From the NCBI GenBank assembly GCA_030220185.1, contig JASPKZ010000423.1, forward strand, positions 806,001 through 870,000: DNA of 64,000 nt, given 5' to 3'. The notes beneath the pieces are model-generated. The model did not search any database, was not told the origin of the DNA, and saw only the letters and a program-made list of their open reading frames with translations. This document shows positions 21,455 to 31,985 of the stretch, piece after piece. Within the stretch, counting starts at the first letter, position 1, and the number at the start of each line of letters is the position of its first letter. Position numbers and translations under genes: made by a program. Origin of the DNA: Diploptera punctata (lineage: Eukaryota > Arthropoda > Insecta > Blattodea > Blaberidae).

Positions 21455-22140
21455 TCTTTTATTTGAATATATATGTAGATAGTATGGCGGTATATAATCC
21501 CCTTAATTTCAATATTACGTTTATACAAGAGTGACTGGCGAATGTTAACTCAGGTAGGGACATATGGAGAGCGACCACGAACCTCCTGGATTCACTTAGT
21601 GAATGATATAGTTTGTTTGTTAGGGTCGTAAAATACCATAGTAAATCATATTGCATGTACTAGTGAAATTACGTAAGGACTAAGTTAAATTCTTCGTTAT
21701 GCTGTTTTCTTGTTTTTTTACGTAAGCATTATGAAAGCAACATGTACCAACGTATGTAACGTGATTATCAATCGGTTAGTAATGTCGGTGATTAAAGCAA
21801 AAATCATTATTTTCTAATTAAACCTCGTGTTTTACGTTACTAACTTACTACCTGAAGCTAGACCATTAGCTGAGTTTTAATGAATCGGCCAGCCCTGGTC
21901 TAGCATATAGAGAAACAAGCTCTTTTCACAGGGTTTATACATTATTTAGAGAGACACAAAAACAAATTTCAACTTTTAAAACAATTTTATCTTAATTTTA
22001 TTTACCTTGATCTAATATTTTTTCCTTATAGGTACCTTTTAAGAGGACGAACTACAAAGAATGCTATACTGTATAAACTAAATGAAATATCAAAAAAATC
22101 CAACATGGAAATATCAGAAAAATAAAAAACAATGGCCTTC
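21455..22140. other. AT-rich DNA, nothing recognised
   Basis: No repeat match or gene signal was seen. Confidence 0.4.
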
Positions 22141-22817
22141 AAGAGCGCTCATCCAGTTCGGACAAAGATCTTCTTCTTTTTCGGCTTTGCTCCACTTATA
22201 GGTTTGCCGTCTTCAGTTTCCATTTATCTCTATCATTCCAATCTCCTCGGACAAAGATAATATTAGAAAATAAACCAATAGAACAAGTGGTAAGGTATAA
22301 CTTCCTAGGTTGCGAAATATCATACACGGCGGAAACAGATATAAATAACAAACTAAAGTTTAATTATACAACAGAAACACTAAAAAGAACTTTGAAAAAT
22401 AAAGCCAGGAAAGACTATATATTTAAATTATACAAGACAATGGCAGTGCCTATTATTACATATGGACCCGAAACATGGACAGTGACAACGCAACAATCTG
22501 CCAGAATACAAGCTGCTGAAATGAGATTCCTCAGACCAATAGCAGGATATCAAAGAACAGACCAAAAACATAACACAGAAATAAGACAACAACTAAAAGT
22601 AGAGGAATTAAACACAACAATAGTGAAATACATAACAAACTGGAAAGAACACTTGTGGCAAGGATGACTGAGAATAGAATACCAGAAGCAGCATACAGCT
22701 ATTCACCACGAGGAAGAAGAAGTTTGGGAAGACCAAAGAAAATATGGAAACAACAGCAATTTGGAGCCGGAAAAGGCTAGTAAATAAGCCTAAACCGTGT
22801 TGAAGAAGAAGAAGAAG
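22141..22817 (+). mobile_element. LINE-C fragment
   Basis: The frame 22287-22667 has FLGCEISYT, then KLYKTMAVPIITYGPETWTV, MRFLRPIAGYQRTD and a final NWKEHLWQG. One frameshift leads to RRSLGRPKKIW. A (GAA)n tail ends it at 22803-22817. It is the same family as 36300-37400 (-) and 15533-15850 (-). Confidence 0.85.
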
Positions 22818-23068
22818 GTACCTTTTACATTCCACACGCCACCGGGCTTACATTGGCACGAACTGTCGGGAGAGGGATTTTAAACTGTGGATTACACATA
22901 CTCTTTTAACCACAAAGGACATGGGAGTTCTCCCCGAATGAGTGATCAGCTAAATATCAGAGCCTCCTCAGAGACAACACAACATTAAGACGAAACACAC
23001 CATTCACACACATTCGTACTAAACATGGCGAATGGTATAACGATGATTATGATGAGTGATGTGCAGAT
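22818..23068 (+). repeat. Unclassified repeat R2
   Basis: Shares CGGGAGAGGGATTTTAAACT, GAGCCTCCTCAGA, and ACTAAACATGGCGAATGGTA with 47877-48110. No TIR or coding capacity is evident. Confidence 0.65.
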
Positions 23069-23084
23069 GTTCCTACCTGGCAGA

Positions 23085-23434
23085 CACTGAAAAATGACCG
23101 TATACAGGCCTAGAAGGCTCTTGACCTACCAGCCGGCAGCTGGCCTCACATCCACATGTATTAATCACAGAGTTAGACAATCATCAAGACAGTGTAGGGT
23201 GACATGTGGTCATCATGTCGGGCCACCCTGTCGTTATAGTTGGTTTTCTCAACCTAGACCCGCTATTTATTGTAGCTACCCAAATGATCAGTATGCTGGA
23301 TGGGCACCGGTCCCTTACTAGTCGAAATTTCATGAGAAAGTTTATTCCCCCTTGGTGACCCGAACCAGCGCAAGTCCTGTAGCTATGCGTCAAGACGTCT
23401 TGCCTTAACCACGCGGCTATGGTATGGGATATAT
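23085..23434 (-). repeat. SINE S4 (minus)
   Basis: Reverse complement of the order at 43316-43621. The head is at the right (TTGCCTTAACCACGCGGCTA), the B-box region is ACCCGAACCAGCGC, and the body has GGGCACCGGTCCC and CAGCCGGCAGC. Confidence 0.8.
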
Positions 23435-23783
23435 ATGTAGTCGGACCAACGGATCTATGCCACTATAGCGCTGATATCGTTCTTAGAAAAGTATACGTCT
23501 ATTCTCACACCCTTTCTCCGTATTCCCTCCCTCCACGTCAAACGGCAGCCAAAGGTAACTTACCGAGTAGGGATGTTGCCAAACTTCCCCCAGTGTCATG
23601 ACTCTTGAATATTGAATAATGCAAGGTTGGAGTTGTGTTGACAACACTGTAGTGCAAGTGCAAGAGAGAGATAGGAATGCAGGGAGGGAAATGATTTACC
23701 GATGCAGAAAAGGAAGTAGGCTTTAATTCGAATATCTTACGGGGGCACAAATCCTTTGGACAGACTATATATATATATATAAG
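23435..23783. other. No gene recognised; ends in a (TA)n run
   Basis: Contains short CG-containing sequence with no match to the families here. A (TA)n run occupies 23766-23781. Confidence 0.4.
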
Positions 23784-24002
23784 ACCACCGCTGCGTTCTC
23801 GAGGTAGCGTGCTGCCTTGTCACGCAGCGGGCCCAGGTTCGATCACCGGTAGGGGCAGTTTTTCTGGATGAGATTTTTATCGGGGTTTTTCCTCACCTGA
23901 AAGACAAATGTCAGGAAAACTTCAAGGCCAAAACGGTCCCCGAAATCATATAGCCATCAACATCATCCTTATCATTATCATCATCATCATCATCATCCTT
24001 AC
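23784..24002 (+). repeat. SINE S1, 3'-truncated
   Basis: S1 head and body up to the (CAT)n stretch. It stops where the LINE-A tail begins, and the missing S1 end is not found beyond the LINE at 27290, so this is not a simple nested insertion. Confidence 0.8.
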
Positions 24003-24032
24003 CATACTTACTTACTTACTTACTCACTGGCA

Positions 24033-26021
24033 CTATCGAACCCGTAGGTTCATGGCCGCACGGACATAAGCTCTCCATACATCCCTATCCTGAGCTAATG
24101 CTTTCCAATCATTCCCTGTATAATCTACTTCCCTCAAATCATAGTTAATGTTGTTCTCCCACCTCATTCTTGGTCTACCAACTGGGCGTTTTCCTTCTGG
24201 CTTTCCTACAAGAAGTTTCCATGCACGTCTTTCATTCCCCATACGCGCAACATGTCCTGCCCATCGCAGTCTACGGGACTTAACTGTTCTTATTATATCT
24301 GGCTTCCTATAAAGACCATGTAGTTCATTGTTATGTAGTCTTCTCCATTCACCTGTCTGTTCATCTCTCTTTGGTCCAAAAATTTTCCTAAGAACTTTAT
24401 TCTCAAATACTCGTAATCTCCTTTCCTCCCTTAAAGTAAGAGTCCATGTTTCGCACCCATATAATATAACTGGTAGAATAATAGTTTTATATATTTTCAG
24501 CTTAACGTTTTTTGAAAGGAGTTGGGACATCAAAAGTCTCTGCAATGCATAATAGCATGCATTTCCAGAATTGAGCCTATGTTTAATTTCTTTGTGCATC
24601 TCATTCCTATTTGTGATTATTGTTCCTAGGTATTTGAATTCAGCCAATTCCTCAAAATTTCCCTCATTTGTCATTAGCTGTCCATTTCCATTATATAATG
24701 TATTTCTACGTGTGACCATATATTTAGTTTTACTGATATTTACTTCCAGTCCTAATTTCTTAGTGTTACTCAATAGTGTGTGCGTGTTGGCCTTTAGTAT
24801 CTCCTCGCTATCGGCCAGTAGTACTACATCATCAGCATAAACTAACAGCTTATTAATACCATTGAGTTGTAAGCCTTCCTCATTCTCTAAAGATTTAATG
24901 GCATGCTCTAGTACAAAATTAAATAGTAGAGGAGATAGTGCATCTCCTTGCTTCAACCCATTCTGGATTTCAAAAGTGTCTGAAAACTGTTTGCCTACAC
25001 GCACCCTACTCGTTGAGCCATTTAGACACATTCGTATAAGTCTAACTAACTTTTTAGGAATTCCGAACTCCAGCAGGATACTATATAACTTCTCCCTCTT
25101 AATTGAATCATATGCTTTTTTGAAGTCTACATATAGTTGATGTACAGTACCATTATATTCCCATTTCTTTTCTAAAATCTGTCTTATACTAAAAATCTGA
25201 TCTGTTGTAGACCTGTTTCTTCTAAATGCACATTGATGATCTCCTAGAATGTCATCAATATAGGGAGTAAGTCTGCTTACTAATATATTTGTTAGAATTT
25301 TGTACGAAGTTGAAAGTAATGAGATGCCCCTATAGTTGTTGCAATCAGTTTTATCTCCTTTCTTATAAATTGGTACGATAATTGATTCCTTCCATTCATC
25401 TGGAAGAGCTTCTTTTTCCCAAATCATACTAAGCAACCAGCGTATCTTGTCCATCAATTTTTCTCCCCCTGATTTTATCAGTTCTGCTGGGATCTCATCT
25501 GAACCTGATGCTTTATACATCTTCAATTTTTCAATTGCCATTTCAACCTCTAATGCACTTGGCTCTGCGACTAGCATTTCTGCTGTCTGTAACTTATCCT
25601 CCTCAATGTCCTGTTCTGTATGTACATTTAATAGCTGATTAAAATAACTTTTCCATCTATTTAATATACTCTTGGAATCTGCAATCATATCCCCATTTTC
25701 ATTCCGAATTATGTTTGTTCTAGCCTGAAACCCTTTCTTCTCTATACTAATTCCCTGATATAATTCTCTAATGTTCCTATTTTTTGCATTCATTTCAAGA
25801 TCATTAATCTTCTCTCTCAAATATTCCCTCTTTTTACTCTTTAGTAACTTGGTGGTTTCCCGTCTAACACTACCCAATTGCTCTAAATTTACCTCATTTG
25901 GCTCGTGTAACCATTTCATTTTTGCTAGCTTTCTTTTCTTTACAATGTCGGCACATTCCTCATCAAACCATTTCTTGTTTTGCCTCTTTTTTAAACAACC
26001 AATGCTTTCTGATGCTGACAA
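24033..26021 (-). CDS. LINE-A reverse transcriptase and C-terminal domain
   Basis: About 660 codons without a stop. RT blocks appear in order: VPIYKKGDKTDCNNYRGISL (217-236), VDFKKAYDS (298-306, catalytic Asp299), NGLKQGDALSPLLFN (354-368), and YADD (395-398, catalytic Asp pair). A thumb and C-terminal extension follow with ILYGCETWTLTLREERR, WAGHVARMG and GRPRMRWENN. The annotated first codon is TTG just after an in-frame TAA, so it is not a true start: the domain belongs downstream of the endonuclease in one polyprotein. The stop lies about 15 nt before the tail. Low decay suggests a recent insertion, but the frame breaks make it non-autonomous. Confidence 0.9.
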   Translation of the reverse strand: MSASESIGCLKKRQNKKWFDEECADIVKKRKLAKMKWLHEPNEVNLEQLGSVRRETTKLLKSKKREYLREKINDLEMNAKNRNIRELYQGISIEKKGFQARTNIIRNENGDMIADSKSILNRWKSYFNQLLNVHTEQDIEEDKLQTAEMLVAEPSALEVEMAIEKLKMYKASGSDEIPAELIKSGGEKLMDKIRWLLSMIWEKEALPDEWKESIIVPIYKKGDKTDCNNYRGISLLSTSYKILTNILVSRLTPYIDDILGDHQCAFRRNRSTTDQIFSIRQILEKKWEYNGTVHQLYVDFKKAYDSIKREKLYSILLEFGIPKKLVRLIRMCLNGSTSRVRVGKQFSDTFEIQNGLKQGDALSPLLFNFVLEHAIKSLENEEGLQLNGINKLLVYADDVVLLADSEEILKANTHTLLSNTKKLGLEVNISKTKYMVTRRNTLYNGNGQLMTNEGNFEELAEFKYLGTIITNRNEMHKEIKHRLNSGNACYYALQRLLMSQLLSKNVKLKIYKTIILPVILYGCETWTLTLREERRLRVFENKVLRKIFGPKRDEQTGEWRRLHNNELHGLYRKPDIIRTVKSRRLRWAGHVARMGNERRAWKLLVGKPEGKRPVGRPRMRWENNINYDLREVDYTGNDWKALAQDRDVWRAYVRAAMNLRVR

Positions 26022-26034
26022 TTAATAGTATCTC

Positions 26035-27069
26035 TTATAGCCTCCCATTCTTATTTATATCAGTTTCTTCTTCGTTTGCCACATTGTCATCTGAAGATTC
26101 CAGTACTTCAAATCTATTAGCAATTTTGATTTGGTATTCTTGCCGCATTTCATCATTTTTCAAGTTTTTTAATTCATATTTTACAGAATCATCTTTAGCG
26201 TTTGTTCCTCTCATAAGCGATAGCCGTTGTCTGATTTTCACCCTGACCAGATGATGATCTGAATTGCAGTCTGTCCCTCTAACTGATCTAACATCAATGA
26301 TGCTACTGTGCCAGCGTTTATCCACTAATACATGATCTATCTGGTTCCGAGTTTCTCCATCTGGGGACGTCCAGGTGTATTTATGAATATCCTTATGCTG
26401 AAATGTTGTGCTCTTAACAATGAGATTCTTTGATGTGGCAAATGTGACTAATCTAACCCCGTTGTCGTTACTATCTTCATGAAGACTGAATTTGCCTATT
26501 GTTGGTTTGAATATATCTTCCCGCCCCACTTTTGCATTAAAATCTCCTAAGACAATTTTCATATGATATCGTGAAAGGCTATCAAATAAGCATTCTAATT
26601 CTTCATAGAACTCATCCTTGATCTTGTCATCTTTATCTTCTGTGGGGGCATGTACATTTACAATTATAAAATCATGTCGTTTACCCTTTAGAATTATGTA
26701 TGATATCCTATCACTAACAAACTTAATATCTCGGATAGCGGATAGGATCCTCCTTCTGACTAAAAAACCCGTTCCAAATGCAGGTCTTTCTGCACCCCCA
26801 TAGTATAATGCAAAGCTTCCTGATTCCTGACTACCTTCTCCTGGCCACCTAACTTCCTGTAAAGCGACTATATCCAAGGGCGATTTATCCAATTCCCGCG
26901 TTAATATCTCTAGTGCCCCGCTATTGTATAAAGTCCTAACATTCCATGTTCCTAGGAACATGTCCCTGTGTTTGAGCCTTTGGCATGAGTTCCCTGAAGT
27001 AGTCCCCGCCCGGAGAACCGAATGGGGGACTATTTGACCTCCGGAAAATTTTACCCCAGTAGAACCCAT
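26035..27069 (-). CDS. LINE-A APE-type endonuclease domain
   Basis: This 344-codon frame encodes the nicking endonuclease that opens the target for target-primed reverse transcription. The exonuclease/endonuclease/phosphatase fold is shown by Asn43 (LGTWNVRTL), Glu72 (LQEVRW), Asp176 and Asn178 (LGDFNAK), Asp245 (QIDHVLVD) and Ser270-Asp271-His272. All catalytic positions I can check are present. The frame ends at a TAA next to 26035. The RT continues in a different frame, and conserved-looking sequence between them (WEAIRDTIN) sits in a third frame, so two small indels probably broke a single endonuclease-RT frame. A 5' overlapping frame at 26936-27280 (ESYAGGSIAADRV) may be the element's leader. 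Confidence 0.85.
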   Translation of the reverse strand: MGSTGVKFSGGQIVPHSVLRAGTTSGNSCQRLKHRDMFLGTWNVRTLYNSGALEILTRELDKSPLDIVALQEVRWPGEGSQESGSFALYYGGAERPAFGTGFLVRRRILSAIRDIKFVSDRISYIILKGKRHDFIIVNVHAPTEDKDDKIKDEFYEELECLFDSLSRYHMKIVLGDFNAKVGREDIFKPTIGKFSLHEDSNDNGVRLVTFATSKNLIVKSTTFQHKDIHKYTWTSPDGETRNQIDHVLVDKRWHSSIIDVRSVRGTDCNSDHHLVRVKIRQRLSLMRGTNAKDDSVKYELKNLKNDEMRQEYQIKIANRFEVLESSDDNVANEEETDINKNGRL

Positions 27070-27294
27070 GTCCGCATTTCTTGACGGTTGTATTTTTACG
27101 GTGAAAGATCGTCACTCTTTCGACCAAGGTACTTATTTCGTCTGGCTTATCACCTTCGACCAGTCCGGCATGGGTAACCCTATCGGCAGCAATGCTACCG
27201 CCGGCATAGCTCTCAGGATCATTTAAGCACACAAGCCACTCCACCACGACAAGGTAAAGATACCATGGAGGGGCTTGCATGAGAAATATGATTA

Positions 27295-27520
27295 TTTATT
27301 ATACTTGAATAGTTGCTAATGTCCGGCAAACCTGTCTTTATGACATTTCTGGTATTCTATCCTGGCATGGCGGAAGCGTAAATCAATTCTTAAATTGGGG
27401 CGCCTGGAAGGCGAAGTTACATTATTCCGATGATATGTGATTATGATGAATAATAATGAAGCCTAAAATTAATATTACCTCAGTAATAATTCCCTTCAAG
27501 AAAAAAAAATTCTGTCATCT
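27295..27520. other. No feature recognised
   Basis: Flank of LINE-A with no SINE, TIR or coding signal. Confidence 0.4.
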
Positions 27521-27521
27521 T

Positions 27522-27592
27522 CCCGGAAATCGAACCTGGGATCCCATAAAATTTAGTCCGAAGCTCTAATCACTAGCCCGTGAGGCCTTAAT
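27522..27592 (-). repeat. tRNA-derived SINE head
   Basis: Read on the minus strand, GGCTAGTGATTAGAGCTTCG is an A-box-like region and CCAGGTTCGATTTCC is a B-box. Only the head is recognisable. Confidence 0.55.
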
Positions 27593-27867
27593 CATTTGTC
27601 CAAAATATTTAACTATTTTTAAACATCTGCTCAACTGTTTTCTCGACTGAGCCGAGGGATGAGATACTATGAAGCCATTTATATTAGTGGTCTGTGATTA
27701 ACAAGCGTTCTGGCCATGTCTGACATAAATCACAGGGGAATGTGAAATTAAAATAAACTAAATGGATGAGAAGAAAATGGAAAAATGGTGGAATGAAAAT
27801 TGAGACAGGGGAAAACGGGAGAAACCTCGAGAAGAACCTGTATAAAGTTCGTTTTGTCCACCACGAA

Positions 27868-27948
27868 ACCCACTTGGAGTGGCCGAGCCGCGAATTCGAG
27901 ACGTCAGCGATGAGAGGCGAGCGTCTATCCGCTTGCGCCATGGAGTTA
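27868..27948 (-). repeat. tRNA-derived head, family shared with 56474-56548
   Basis: On the minus strand GCGCAAGCGGATAGACGC is followed by a weak B-box. The plus-strand phrase GAGCGTCTATCCGCTTGCGC parallels AAGCGTCTAACTGCTTGCCC at 56.5 kb. Confidence 0.45.
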
Positions 27949-28004
27949 TATTTTTAAAGTGATTATATATAGCCCTATATATATATATATATATATATGA
28001 AAAC

Positions 28005-28600
28005 TAATTACAATTTTGGAATGAGATGCACAATAAATTAAACTTAGGCTCAATTCTGGAAACACATGCATTGCAGGGACTCTTGTCGTTCCTACTTCTC
28101 TATAAAAACGCTAAACTGAATATATGTAAAATTGTTATTCTCCCAATTATATTATATGGATGCGAAACATGGACTCTTACTTTAAGGCAGGAAAAATATT
28201 ACGAGTATTTGAGAATAAAGTTCTTAGGAAAATGTTTGGACCAAATAGAGATGAACAGATAGGTGAACGGAGAAGTCTTCGTAACAGTGAGGTACATAAT
28301 ATTTATAGGAAACCAGATATAATAATAACAGTTAAGTCTTGTAAACTTCGATGGGCAGGGCATTTGGCACACATGGGAAATGAAAGAGGAGCATGGAAGA
28401 TTCTTGTATGAATACCAGAGAGATAACGGCTGTTGGTAGACCAAGAATGAGGTGAGAGAATAACATTAACCATGATTTGAGGGAAATATATTATACAGGG
28501 GATGGCTGTAAAACGTTAGCTCAGGATAGAATGTATGGAGAGCTTAGGTCCGCAGGAAAATGAAACTACGAGTTCCATATTGCCGGTGAGTTAGATATAA
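28005..28600 (+). mobile_element. LINE-A fragment
   Basis: Carries ILPIILYGCETWTLTLRQE and KVLRKMFGPNRDEQIGE in two frames offset by an indel near 28200, then a decayed end block. It lies just after a (TA)n run at 27975-27998. Confidence 0.85.
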
Positions 28601-28649
28601 ACTTTACCATCTTTCAGAGACAAATTGAAAAATAACATTATTAACAGAA

Positions 28650-29060
28650 ACACCTCACTAATGTTACTTTGTTAAATATTAATAAATTTAATTTGTTTTT
28701 TTCGTTATTTAATAAAAATAGTATTAAGATTTGTCAATATATTTACCTAATGTCTTACATATAAGCAATAGATTAATTCATTATAGTTTATTACTTTCTT
28801 TGTGTATATATAATTTTTTCGTTCTTTGTGTAGTGGATTCAAGCTGCTATTCCTTTAAGTATACATTATTCCATTAGTTTAATTTTAATTGTATTTAATT
28901 TTATTGCATTATTAGACATTATTTTCATTATTGTTCAGTTTAATTAATTGTTTGGTACGTACTGTCATTGTAATTTATTGTATTTTTAATGTAACATATG
29001 TTTGTCCTGGTGAGACACATGGCCTTAACTCCACCAGGCTAGCTAAATAAATCTATTCTA
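28650..29060 (+). mobile_element. LINE-J 3' end, variant
   Basis: TGTAACATATGTTTGTCCTG, then CATGGCCTTAACTCCACCAG and AATAAATCTATTC, match the reverse complement of 35485-35620 and 38290-38360. The tail is (CTATT)n-like rather than (ATT)n. Confidence 0.65.
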
Positions 29061-29700
29061 TTCCATTATTCTGGTCTTAATTCGAAATATAAGAGAAATA
29101 TTCTCTAACGAGTTCCAAATCATAACAATTCAAATATCGTGACCTAGTTTAATTCTTGTGGCCGACAATGCAAGAAACCTACTTAAACGTTAAATAATTA
29201 CTGTTTCGGTTCATTAGATTCGATTGTGTAAGTTGGTGTAGACACGAAACGGCGTGTTTTGTGTAAAATCTGCATTCACCTGTTTTCAACCTGGTGAGAA
29301 CTCTATTAGCGTACCTTATACAAGCCATAACAAAGGGGTGGGGAGAGCGCGCTGCGCTCTTCAACTATTTGTTCAATTGCAGACACACTTGAGCGGTACC
29401 ACTAACTAGGCAAACAGGCGACTACGGGAAATTGAATTCGCAATTAGACTGTTTTTTGTTTACCCTGTTTTATGTTTATACGTCTAAAACTTCAACGAGC
29501 GTTGGCTAGCTTGTAACGATGAGGGAAAAAGTGAAAGCTATAATTCTTAACAGCATGTAGTGGGGAGTTAAGAAGGGAAGGGGGAGAAAAAAACTAAATG
29601 AATCGGTAATCATGACCTCCTCCGTCTCCGCACCTAACTGTTGAGCAAAAAATAAGTGACAGCTCTCAGGATGCCCTCCTCCTAAGAGGAAAATAGTCAT
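29061..29700. other. Repeat-poor upstream region of the His-rich gene
   Basis: No transposon family of this window was found here. It contains a GA-rich stretch near 29565-29595 (AAGGGAAGGGGGAGAAAAAA) and a small GC-rich patch near 29340 (GAGAGCGCGCTGCGCTCTTC). Regulatory content is likely but no specific site can be named. Confidence 0.4.
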
Positions 29701-29726
29701 TTCATTGAACAGAAAGTGTATTACCA

Positions 29727-29764
29727 TATAAATACAGAAGTTATTTACTGAACAGAATCATTCT
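29727..29764 (+). promoter_or_regulatory. Core promoter: TATA box and initiator
   Basis: TATAAATA is at 29727-29734. An arthropod-type initiator TCATTC has its A at 29760, so the TATA box begins 33 bp upstream, the expected spacing. Predicted 5' UTR is 29760-29797, about 38 nt. Confidence 0.65.
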
Positions 29765-29797
29765 CTTGTGTGTATTTCTGTTGTAAAGTGTAGCAAG

Positions 29798-30587
29798 ATG
29801 GCTGCAGCAGTGCCCTGCAGGGTGCCTCTGTTGTTATTTGCCGTGGGAGTTGTATACTTCATCCACCTCTCTAGTGCTCGCGAAATAAGCCGTCGCGATG
29901 TTTCCGATCTGGAAGCTTCTGGTTCAGATCTCGTAGCAGCAGCCTCCCACCATGGAAACACTGGGAGAAAGGCGGTGGAGAGAAGCATCACTCCGACCAT
30001 CATTCTAGTCACGGGCACAAAGGAGATAAAGGTTACAAAGGTCACCATGGACACGAGAAGGGAGAGAAGGGTCACCACGATAAGGCAGGGCACAGTGGTC
30101 ATTACGATGAACATGGTGGCCATAAAAAATCTCATCATGATGAAGGTGGATACTATGGCGAACACCACAAGGGCGAAAAGGGCGAGAAAGGACACAAATA
30201 CGGAGAAAAGGGCGGTTTCAATAAAGGACATTCCACTAAAGGACATCACGAAGTTCACAAACTTGACGAATACAAGAAAAACAGGAATTCTACGATGAAC
30301 ACCACGATGAAGGACATCACGAGAAACATGGAGGATATCACCACGAACACGGTCATAAGAAGGGAGGTCATCACAAGGGCGGACATCACAAATCAGGATA
30401 TCATGATGACCATCATGGAAAGAAAGGACATCATGAGAAGGGACACCACTTTCATGATCACAAGGGTTACAAAGGTGCCGGAGGACACGAGTCTCACCAT
30501 GGGCACCATGAAGATTATGGAAAGAAAGGCGGACATGATGACCATAAGGAATGGGGATTTAGCAGCGGCCATGGTGGACACGGTTAA
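29798..30587 (+). CDS. Secreted His/Gly/Lys/Glu-rich protein, frame broken twice
   Basis: The start ATG has a good context (CAAGATGG). Residues 1-27 form a signal peptide (basic-free start, LLLFAVGVVYFIHL core, likely cut after SSA), so the product is probably secreted. From about residue 55 the protein is dominated by His, Gly, Lys and Glu, with repeated KGEKGHK, GHHEKG and KKGGHH patterns, ending in GHGGHG and TAA at 30585. The total is about 262 residues in one exon. To follow this composition the frame must move by one base at about 29963-29965 and again at about 30284-30286. Both sites are G runs that look one G short. Insects have uncharacterised secreted His/Lys/Gly-rich proteins of this style; metal binding or cuticle use is only an inference. 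Apparent frames 29768-30298 and 30295-30795 are partly out-of-frame reads. Confidence 0.75.
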
Positions 30588-31466
30588 TCTGACTATCGGC
30601 TTGCACTTTTATACAATGTTGTTATTTATTGAGCTCATGAGTATCGTCCTTATTGAAATCGGGATCGTGACCAATTTCATCATATATATAATTTATATAA
30701 TTGATCACAGATGTCACCTAGTATCCCCCCAAAAAATTTTTTTTTTAGATTATGAGCTAATTTTATTTTTTTTAACATTCCAATCCTCTATTTAATTTAT
30801 GAAGTATAGTAATGAATGTAACATAGGCCTACAAAAAAAAACTCGCTTGATTTTCATGACATAGGTCTCTATCGCCTGTTTATTTATCCATGATTCGTAA
30901 ATTCTTCCTTGTTGTGTAAAATGCTTTAAATCCAAAATTGTGCTTTTATGAAAATGGGATTTTATGCCAAAGATGCTCAGAAAATAAATAAATTTAGCCC
31001 ATTTTGGAGTTAAGACCTTTAATTAAAAAAAATAGTTTTCTGAAATTTGTGATTTTATTTTTCAAAGATGTTCTGCATAATAACCTCATTTCAGTCAATT
31101 ATGGACTTACCTCGTTTTACACAGCAAACACAGAATTGTAATACAATTAACTTGATCAAAAATTAAATGTATTAAAATTTCGCGGAACATTACAAAAATG
31201 AAAATAATTACTAGAGTTAAAAAGCTGTATTTTTAAGTTGGGCACTTGTTATCATTCAATGTTATGCCTCTTGTATCATACATACAAAGTATTGTTAATT
31301 TTGTTTTCCAGCGGTTATAAAAAACCTCTACCAGTTTTATATCCGAGTATAATGTTATAAAGTTTGTTTTTGTTACTTAGTACTATGTTTTTTTTGTTCT
31401 TTGTTGAAATGTTTTGTTATCATGAACCTCGTTTCTGAATATGGATAGGAGAGTTCGATCAATAAA
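30588..31466 (+). other. Probable 3' UTR with two poly(A) signals
   Basis: AATAAA occurs at 30983-30988 and 31461-31466. No repeat family of the window lies between the stop codon and the second signal, unlike nearly all other DNA here, which fits a transcribed 3' UTR. Confidence 0.45.
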
Positions 31467-31764
31467 GACTTACCCTACGAGTTAATCCATAAGTATTTAT
31501 TCAGCGCATGAACTCCGTTTATTTATCATTCCTTCACTTACTTCCCATTTCCATTCGCAAACACAAACCTACATACAACCTTAATGCAGATGGAGACACG
31601 GAGAAAAACAAACAGTAAATTGTTTATTTTGTTTACAGAGTGGACGAGAATTAAGCTGATGGCACTATTATATTTTCTATCCGGCCAGTTCTCGTTCACA
31701 GCTGAACTAAATGTTTCACAGACACCGTGACGTAATCAATGAATTCCCCATCTTCAACTCTAGC

Positions 31765-31985
31765 AAACCGGGCTCGATTACCGATTTGAAATCTCTACTT
31801 TCGTTTTTGTTGTCCTTGTGTTTATTGTGTCAAAAATTACTCATCTTCATGGCACGGTCGTTAAATTTCCTACCTTATAATCCGACGATCCGGGTTCGAT
31901 TCCCGTAAGAGTACAAGGTTCAGAGTATCGCCGTGGTCTGTGTGTATGTGTACTCCGCTTGTATAAAAATGGACAAGATAAACAA
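31765..31985 (+). repeat. tRNA-derived SINE S5 copy, two heads in tandem
   Basis: GGGCTCGATTACCGATTTGA at 31770 and GGGTTCGATTCCCGTAAGAG at 31890 both look like B-box regions. Each is followed by related body sequence with TGTGTGTATGTGTACTCCGC or TTGTCCTTGTGTTTATTGTG. It is related to 14241-14400. Confidence 0.5.

Larger units (their letters stand above)
24003..27290 (-). mobile_element. LINE-A, near-complete non-LTR retrotransposon
   Basis: The element reads from about 27290 down to the (CTTA)n tail at 24003-24022. It has a short 5' region, an APE-type endonuclease frame, an RT frame with a C-terminal extension, and a 3' UTR of only about 15 nt before the tail. The endonuclease plus RT layout, minimal 3' UTR and tetranucleotide tail resemble the RTE group, but I cannot fix the clade. 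No clear target-site duplication was seen. Confidence 0.9.

Noticed and set aside
23094..23393. Small proteins on both strands
   Set aside because: They lie in SINE S4.
24328..26254. Several plus-strand frames of 60-118 codons
   Set aside because: Antisense of the LINE-A RT and endonuclease.
29758..30258. Minus-strand frame of 166 codons opposite the His-rich gene
   Set aside because: A shadow caused by the biased codons of the sense gene; no promoter or start context.
30295..30795. Met/Thr/Ile-rich frame downstream in the His-rich locus
   Set aside because: An out-of-frame reading of the GHH/HEK repeats after the second frame break.
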